A stretch of 64,000 bases of DNA from CAZAMB01 sp964501365 (GTDB lineage Bacteria; Planctomycetota; Phycisphaerae; UBA1845), in assembly GCA_964501365.1 (NCBI GenBank), contig CAZCST010000030.1:154017-218016 (forward strand), read 5' to 3'. Each line of letters starts with the position of its first letter. The stretch's first letter is position 1. Made by a program: the position numbers and the translations under genes. Of this stretch, positions 60,486 to 64,000 are shown one piece after another. The notes under the pieces are model-generated. The model had not been told where the DNA came from, did no database searches, and was given only the letters and a program-made list of their open reading frames with translations.

Positions 60486-61777
60486 TATCCGCGCCTCCAG
60501 GCATCGCCGCCGTAAATCGCCGCCGGCCCCAGGTGGTCCTCAATCCTCAGCAATCGATTGTACTTGGCAACTCGATCGCTGCGACAGGCGCTACCGGTCT
60601 TGATCTGGCCGGCATTGGTTGCGACTGCAAGATCCGCGATCGTGGTATCCTCGGTCTCTCCGCTGCGGTGGCTGATGATGACATTCCAACCATTGCGCGT
60701 CGCCAGTTCGATGGCCCGAAACGTCTCGGTCAACGTGCCGATCTGGTTTACCTTCACCAGAACCGCATTCCCTGCTTTCTTTTCGATCCCCTGCTTGATC
60801 CGCTTCACGTTCGTGACGAACAAATCGTCACCAACGAGTTGGACTTTTTCGCCCAGACGCGCGGTGAGCTTCTGCCAGCCGCCCCAGTCGTCTTCGGCCA
60901 GTCCGTCTTCAATGCTGCGGATGGGGAACTTTTCGCAGCAAGTCGCCCAGAACGCGGTCATCTCATCGGACGAATTACTCTCTTTTGGGTTGGATTTGAA
61001 AAACGCGTAACGACCGGTCTTCTTGTCGTACATTTCCGACGTGGCGGGGTCGAGCGCGAAAAAGACATCGCGGCCCATCTTGTATCCAGCCTGCCCCACC
61101 GCTTCGTCGATAAGCTCGAAGGCCTGTTCCGCAGTGGAAAGATTGGGCGCAAATCCGCCTTCGTCGCCAACATTGGTATTGAGCCCGCGCTTGTGAAGGA
61201 CTTTCTTCAATGCGTGGAAGCATTCAGCCCCCATGCGCAGCGCCTCTCGAAACGACTTCGCACCCCAGGGCTGAATCATGAATTCCTGAAAGTCGAGGTT
61301 GTTGTCGGCATGGCGACCACCGTTGATGATATTCAGCATCGGCACGGGCATGACGTTGGCCCGCGGACCGCCAAGGTAGCGAAACAGCGGCAGTCGGCAC
61401 GATTGCGACGCCGCCTTGGCCGCGGCCAGCGATACCGACAGAATCGCATTGGCCCCCAGCCGCGACTTATTCTCCGTTCCATCGAGGTCGATCATGGTCT
61501 GATCGATGTCCTCCTGGTCAGTGGCATCCAGCCCGACAACCGCAGCCGCAATCTCACCGTTGACGAAATCCACGGCATTCAGGGTCCCCTTGCCGTTATA
61601 CCGTTTGGGATCGCCGTCCCGTAGTTCAACGGCCTCAAACTCCCCCACCGACGCACCGGACGGAACCGCCGCCTCGCCGACGCTCTCGTCCTCGAGAACG
61701 ACGGTGGCCTCAACCGTGGGAAACCCGCGTGAGTCCAGAATCTCACGGGCTTCGACATGCATGATACTGGTGGACAT
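60485..61777 (-). CDS. eno: Enolase (phosphopyruvate hydratase)
   Basis: A 430-residue glycolytic enzyme converting 2-phosphoglycerate to phosphoenolpyruvate. Signatures: EILDSRGFPTVEATVVLE, VPSGASVGEFEAVELRDG (usual G-A-S-T-G is G-A-S-V-G), MLNIINGGRHADNNLDFQEF, IEDGLAEDDWGGWQKL and ISHRSGETEDTTIADLAVAT. Most active-site residues are intact; the T to V change in the mobile loop is noted. The start ATG is at 61775-61777 (MSTSIMHVEAREIL); a longer frame upstream includes the palindromic element and is discarded. Coupled to the ftsB-like gene. Confidence 0.97.
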   Translation of the reverse strand: MSTSIMHVEAREILDSRGFPTVEATVVLEDESVGEAAVPSGASVGEFEAVELRDGDPKRYNGKGTLNAVDFVNGEIAAAVVGLDATDQEDIDQTMIDLDGTENKSRLGANAILSVSLAAAKAASQSCRLPLFRYLGGPRANVMPVPMLNIINGGRHADNNLDFQEFMIQPWGAKSFREALRMGAECFHALKKVLHKRGLNTNVGDEGGFAPNLSTAEQAFELIDEAVGQAGYKMGRDVFFALDPATSEMYDKKTGRYAFFKSNPKESNSSDEMTAFWATCCEKFPIRSIEDGLAEDDWGGWQKLTARLGEKVQLVGDDLFVTNVKRIKQGIEKKAGNAVLVKVNQIGTLTETFRAIELATRNGWNVIISHRSGETEDTTIADLAVATNAGQIKTGSACRSDRVAKYNRLLRIEDHLGPAAIYGGDAWRRG

Positions 61778-61848
61778 TGGTCGTCTTGGCTCCTTCCGTG
61801 CTATCGGGCTATATCGTCTAGTTGGCGGATTCGCCCACAGGCCCCATC

Positions 61849-61950
61849 GGCACTGGTATCGTTCGGAGTTCGGGTGCCACTGGCAGCTGGCTGCCAGTGC
61901 CGGCACGGGCGGACCAGCCGCCCGTGGCACCCAAACGATACCAGTACCGC
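61849..61950. repeat. Large composite palindrome between eno and the cystathionine synthase-type gene
   Basis: Outer arms GGCACTGGTATCGTT (61849-61863) and AACGATACCAGTACC (61934-61948) pair almost fully, with GGGTGCCA/TGGCACCC inside. Within them are two perfect hairpins: CACTGGCAG-ctgg-CTGCCAGTG (61878-61899) and CACGGGCGG-accag-CCGCCCGTG (61904-61926). The layout is that of a BIME-like two-hairpin element in a divergent promoter region. Confidence 0.8.
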
Positions 61951-62076
61951 CCCATCCTATCGCGATGACAACCGCCCCACAAAGTCGTACACTGCCTTTC
62001 CAAACCGTCAGGTCCAGCGAGCCGCGAACTCTCGTTCGCGCGGACTAGGGATCGGTGAATTGCGCGGAGTATTTCA

Positions 62077-63243
62077 GTGGCCAGCGAACAAGAATCGAAT
62101 TGGAAATTCTCGACAAGGGCAATCCACGTTGGGCAGGAGCCGGACCCGGTAACCGGGGCCACCGTTCCGCCAATTCACCCCACGAGCACCTTTACTCAGG
62201 TGTCGCCCGGAAAACACAAAGGATTCGAGTATGCCCGTTCGGGCAATCCAACCCGCCTCGGACTGGAAAAGGCCCTCGCGTCACTGGAAGGGGGCGCAGC
62301 CGGCGCGAGCTTCGCTTCCGGTTCCGCGGCCACGGCTTGCGTCTTCGCGACTCTTTCGCCCGGCGACAAAGTGCTGGCCTATTCCGATGTGTATGGCGGG
62401 ACATTCCGACTGCTCAAGCGCGTGTTCGAAGGCTTTGGGCTGGTACCCGTGTTCACAGACGACCCTTCGGTAAATGCGTTCTCCAAGCTGGCCGACGCAA
62501 AAACAAAATTGGTCTGGATTGAATCCCCGACCAATCCTCTTTTGCGATGTCTGGATATTGCCGCAATCGCCAAAGTAGCCCACGGAGTCGGCGCGAGGCT
62601 GGCCGTGGACAACACCTTCGCCACTCCCGTATTGCAACTCCCCATCGCGTTGGGCGCGGATTACGTCGTACACAGCACGACCAAGTACATCGGCGGCCAT
62701 TCCGACGTAATCGGTGGTGCGATTATCACGAAGGATATGGCTCTCATGGAGCGCATCGCCTTCTTGCAAAACGCGCTCGGCGGCGTGCCCGGACCCTTTG
62801 ATTGCTTCTTGCAGCATCGCGGCATCAAGACGCTTGCCCTCCGTATGGAACGGCACTGCTCCAACGCGCTGGCTCTCGCAAAGCATCTGCAGGGACACGC
62901 CAAGCTGGAAAAGGTCTTTTACCCATTCCTCGAAGATCATCCCGACTATGCCTTGGCGAAAAGGCAAATGTGCGGAGGCGGCGGAATCGTCACTATTGTG
63001 TTCAAAAAGCAGGGACCGGCGGCCATCCGATTCTGCGAATCGGTCAAGGTCTTTTCACTGGCCGAATCGCTCGGCGGCGTCGAATCGCTCGTCAATCACC
63101 CGGCCATCATGACCCATGCATCCATTCCCAAGGAAATCCGCGAAGCACGCGGCGTCACCGATGGCTTGGTCCGGCTATCCGTTGGCGTGGAGGATGTCGC
63201 CGACCTCATCGCCGATGTCGATCAGGCCCTCAGCAAGACGTAG
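62077..63243 (+). CDS. Trans-sulfuration PLP enzyme (cystathionine gamma-synthase/beta- or gamma-lyase family)
   Basis: A 388-residue fold-type I PLP enzyme of Cys/Met metabolism. The PLP lysine is in VVHSTTKYIGGHSDVIGG; other motifs are EYARSGNPTRLGLEKALASL, FASGSAATACVFATL, WIESPTNPLLRCLDI, VDNTFATPVLQLP and the C-terminal SLGGVESLVNHPAIMTHASI. Which reaction it performs (MetB, MetC or MGL-like) cannot be told from these motifs alone. The start is GTG at 62077; no ATG in frame gives the N-terminus. It is divergent from eno across a palindromic element. The gene is complete. Confidence 0.93.
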   Translation: MASEQESNWKFSTRAIHVGQEPDPVTGATVPPIHPTSTFTQVSPGKHKGFEYARSGNPTRLGLEKALASLEGGAAGASFASGSAATACVFATLSPGDKVLAYSDVYGGTFRLLKRVFEGFGLVPVFTDDPSVNAFSKLADAKTKLVWIESPTNPLLRCLDIAAIAKVAHGVGARLAVDNTFATPVLQLPIALGADYVVHSTTKYIGGHSDVIGGAIITKDMALMERIAFLQNALGGVPGPFDCFLQHRGIKTLALRMERHCSNALALAKHLQGHAKLEKVFYPFLEDHPDYALAKRQMCGGGGIVTIVFKKQGPAAIRFCESVKVFSLAESLGGVESLVNHPAIMTHASIPKEIREARGVTDGLVRLSVGVEDVADLIADVDQALSKT

Positions 63244-63256
63244 TCGCGCCGAGTAT

Positions 63257-63397
63257 GGGTAGGGCGGGCTCCGCCCGCCTCCTACGGACTACGAATTGCG
63301 GCGGACATAGCCCGCTCTACCCGGCTGCGAGCGCCAATAAGCCGAGTAGGGTGCATCGCCGTATGATGCACCGCCTTTTCGACGCCCACGTTGGGCG
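63257..63397. repeat. REP-like cluster of three hairpins
   Basis: Three perfect hairpins follow one another: GGCGGGC-tcc-GCCCGCC (63263-63279), GGTGCATC-gccgtat-GATGCACC (63350-63372) and CGCCCA-cgt-TGGGCG (63383-63397). They lie next to a RAYT-type transposase fragment, as expected for REP elements and their RAYT. No T-run follows, so a terminator role is secondary. Confidence 0.7.
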
Positions 63398-63404
63398 GGG
63401 TGGC

Positions 63405-63662
63405 CTAGGTTCTGGCCGTATCGAACCTGGGGCCATGATTCGTAATCACCATCGGGATCGGCCACGCCTTGTCCCAATTAATTGCCAATACAGAGGTATC
63501 GCCGAGTTCATAATGCCGAACTTGTTTTGCAAATGCCGAAGTCCGGCAATGGCGATCTGTCTTGATATTGTCGTGCCAGAAGAATGTCAGGCGGCAATAG
63601 GTTGAAAATGTCAGGAAATGCGTGTGGCCAGGGATGTCATACCGATGAAGAAGCGCGGGCAT
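63405..63662 (-). pseudogene. Fragment of a REP-associated tyrosine transposase (RAYT, Y1_Tnp family)
   Basis: An 85-codon open frame whose first 28 residues, RYDIPGHTHFLTFSTYCRLTFF, match the N-terminus of planctomycete REP-associated transposases (consensus H-x-H-x-L-T-F-S-x-Y). The catalytic domain is missing: no H-x-H plus Tyr core is readable after residue 30, and the remaining sequence shows no family. It is probably a decayed copy. Three REP-like hairpins lie immediately beside it, supporting the link. The RAYT domesticates REP elements in known systems; here it cannot be active. Confidence 0.6.
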
Positions 63663-63698
63663 GGGAAAGATGATAAGCCAACGAGAATGATGAGAGAA

Positions 63699-64000
63699 TC
63701 ATGCCCCCATCCATGAAGAGGCTGTCGTTGTCAATAGTATTATTTCATAGTGGCATTCTCTGATCGGCGTCAGCCCCACTTTCCGGGGGGGGATTGAAGC
63801 CGAGGGGTCTGGGGGCGAGCAGCCCCCAGCGTCATCGCGATTCGCGGCAGCGAGCGCGACGACTTCAAACCGCGTTCCACGTATCCATTCGAACTCCGCC
63901 ACGTTTTGATGGGCGGGTTCCACGATGTCGCATTCGAGCGGCGGCTCAATTAGGTCAACGGCGTTGTCATCGGGAGCGACCCCGATCCACGCCAGGGGGC
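63699..64000 (-). CDS. Partial hypothetical protein (5' part off the right edge)
   Basis: An open frame reads on the minus strand from the right edge to a TGA at 63699-63701, giving at least 100 residues (PLAWIGVAPDDNAVDLIEPP, then EFEWIRGTRFEVVALAAANR). It has the codon bias of the neighbours up to about residue 65; the final 35 residues (SPPDPSASIPPRKVGLTPI) look low in quality and may be read-through. No family is recognised. Without the missing start, function cannot be assigned. Confidence 0.35.
   Translation of the reverse strand, partial: PLAWIGVAPDDNAVDLIEPPLECDIVEPAHQNVAEFEWIRGTRFEVVALAAANRDDAGGCSPPDPSASIPPRKVGLTPIRECHYEIILLTTTASSWMGA

Overview
The window reads as chromosomal DNA of a planctomycete-like bacterium (Planctomycetota or a close relative in the PVC group). 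The signs are a SpoVG with an inserted zinc ribbon downstream of ispE, a division and cell-wall cluster (ftsW-murG-murC-murB-ddl-ftsQ) that ends without ftsA or ftsZ, dockerin-like C-terminal repeats on a secreted subtilase, an exosortase H (IPTL-CTERM) system, and many short intergenic palindromes with a RAYT-type transposase remnant. This placement is inference; there is no rRNA gene to settle it. Coding density is high and many genes are coupled by overlaps of 1-4 bases. No tRNA, rRNA, CRISPR array, prophage or plasmid function was seen.

Layout. 1-2.7 kb: a groEL-groES-groEL chaperonin cluster on the minus strand, the last groEL running off the left edge. 3-7.2 kb: ferritin-like protein, an IPTL-CTERM surface protein, a TolB-like propeller, a cyclophilin and an orphan oligopeptide ABC ATPase. 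7.2-12.7 kb: a repeat-bearing spacer, a PDZ-alpha/beta hydrolase, BamA, and tadA coupled to a thioredoxin-type arsenate reductase. 13-25.5 kb: a TadG/vWA protein, PilZ, a His-rich transporter, a formyltransferase, GNAT, a DUF2007-zinc ribbon protein divergent from an ECF sigma/anti-sigma pair, a degenerate Nudix protein, D-aminoacyl-tRNA deacylase and a TauE-like exporter. 25.5-34.3 kb: an S9 peptidase, 1-pyrroline-5-carboxylate dehydrogenase, a PQQ-type sugar dehydrogenase with a diheme cytochrome c, and a subtilase. 34.3-46 kb: a prenyltransferase-repeat protein, a glycosyltransferase, two related membrane proteins, then the cell-wall/division cluster.

46-50.7 kb: two tandem paralogous pappalysin-type metalloproteases and a DUF2079 membrane protein. 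50.7-54.3 kb: a tightly coupled biotin operon (biotin carboxylase, biotin carrier protein, HMG-CoA lyase-type enzyme, biotin ligase) that looks like leucine catabolism with a split carboxylase alpha subunit. 54.4-57.6 kb: TMEM175-type channel, SMUG1-like uracil-DNA glycosylase, exosortase H with its partner membrane protein, and an unknown low-complexity protein. 57.8-63.2 kb: ispE-spoVG, then eno-ftsB-like divergent from a cystathionine gamma-synthase-type gene across a large palindromic element. 63.2-64 kb: a hairpin cluster, a RAYT fragment and a partial minus-strand gene.

The most notable systems are: (1) exosortase H at 55.8 kb and a protein with an IPTL-like sorting tail 52 kb away, together a sorting enzyme and candidate substrate; (2) the division cluster lacking ftsA/ftsZ; (3) the split biotin carboxylase operon carrying its own ligase; (4) a zinc-ribbon SpoVG with a long disordered tail; (5) the duplicated metalloproteases; (6) the palindrome/RAYT repeat families.
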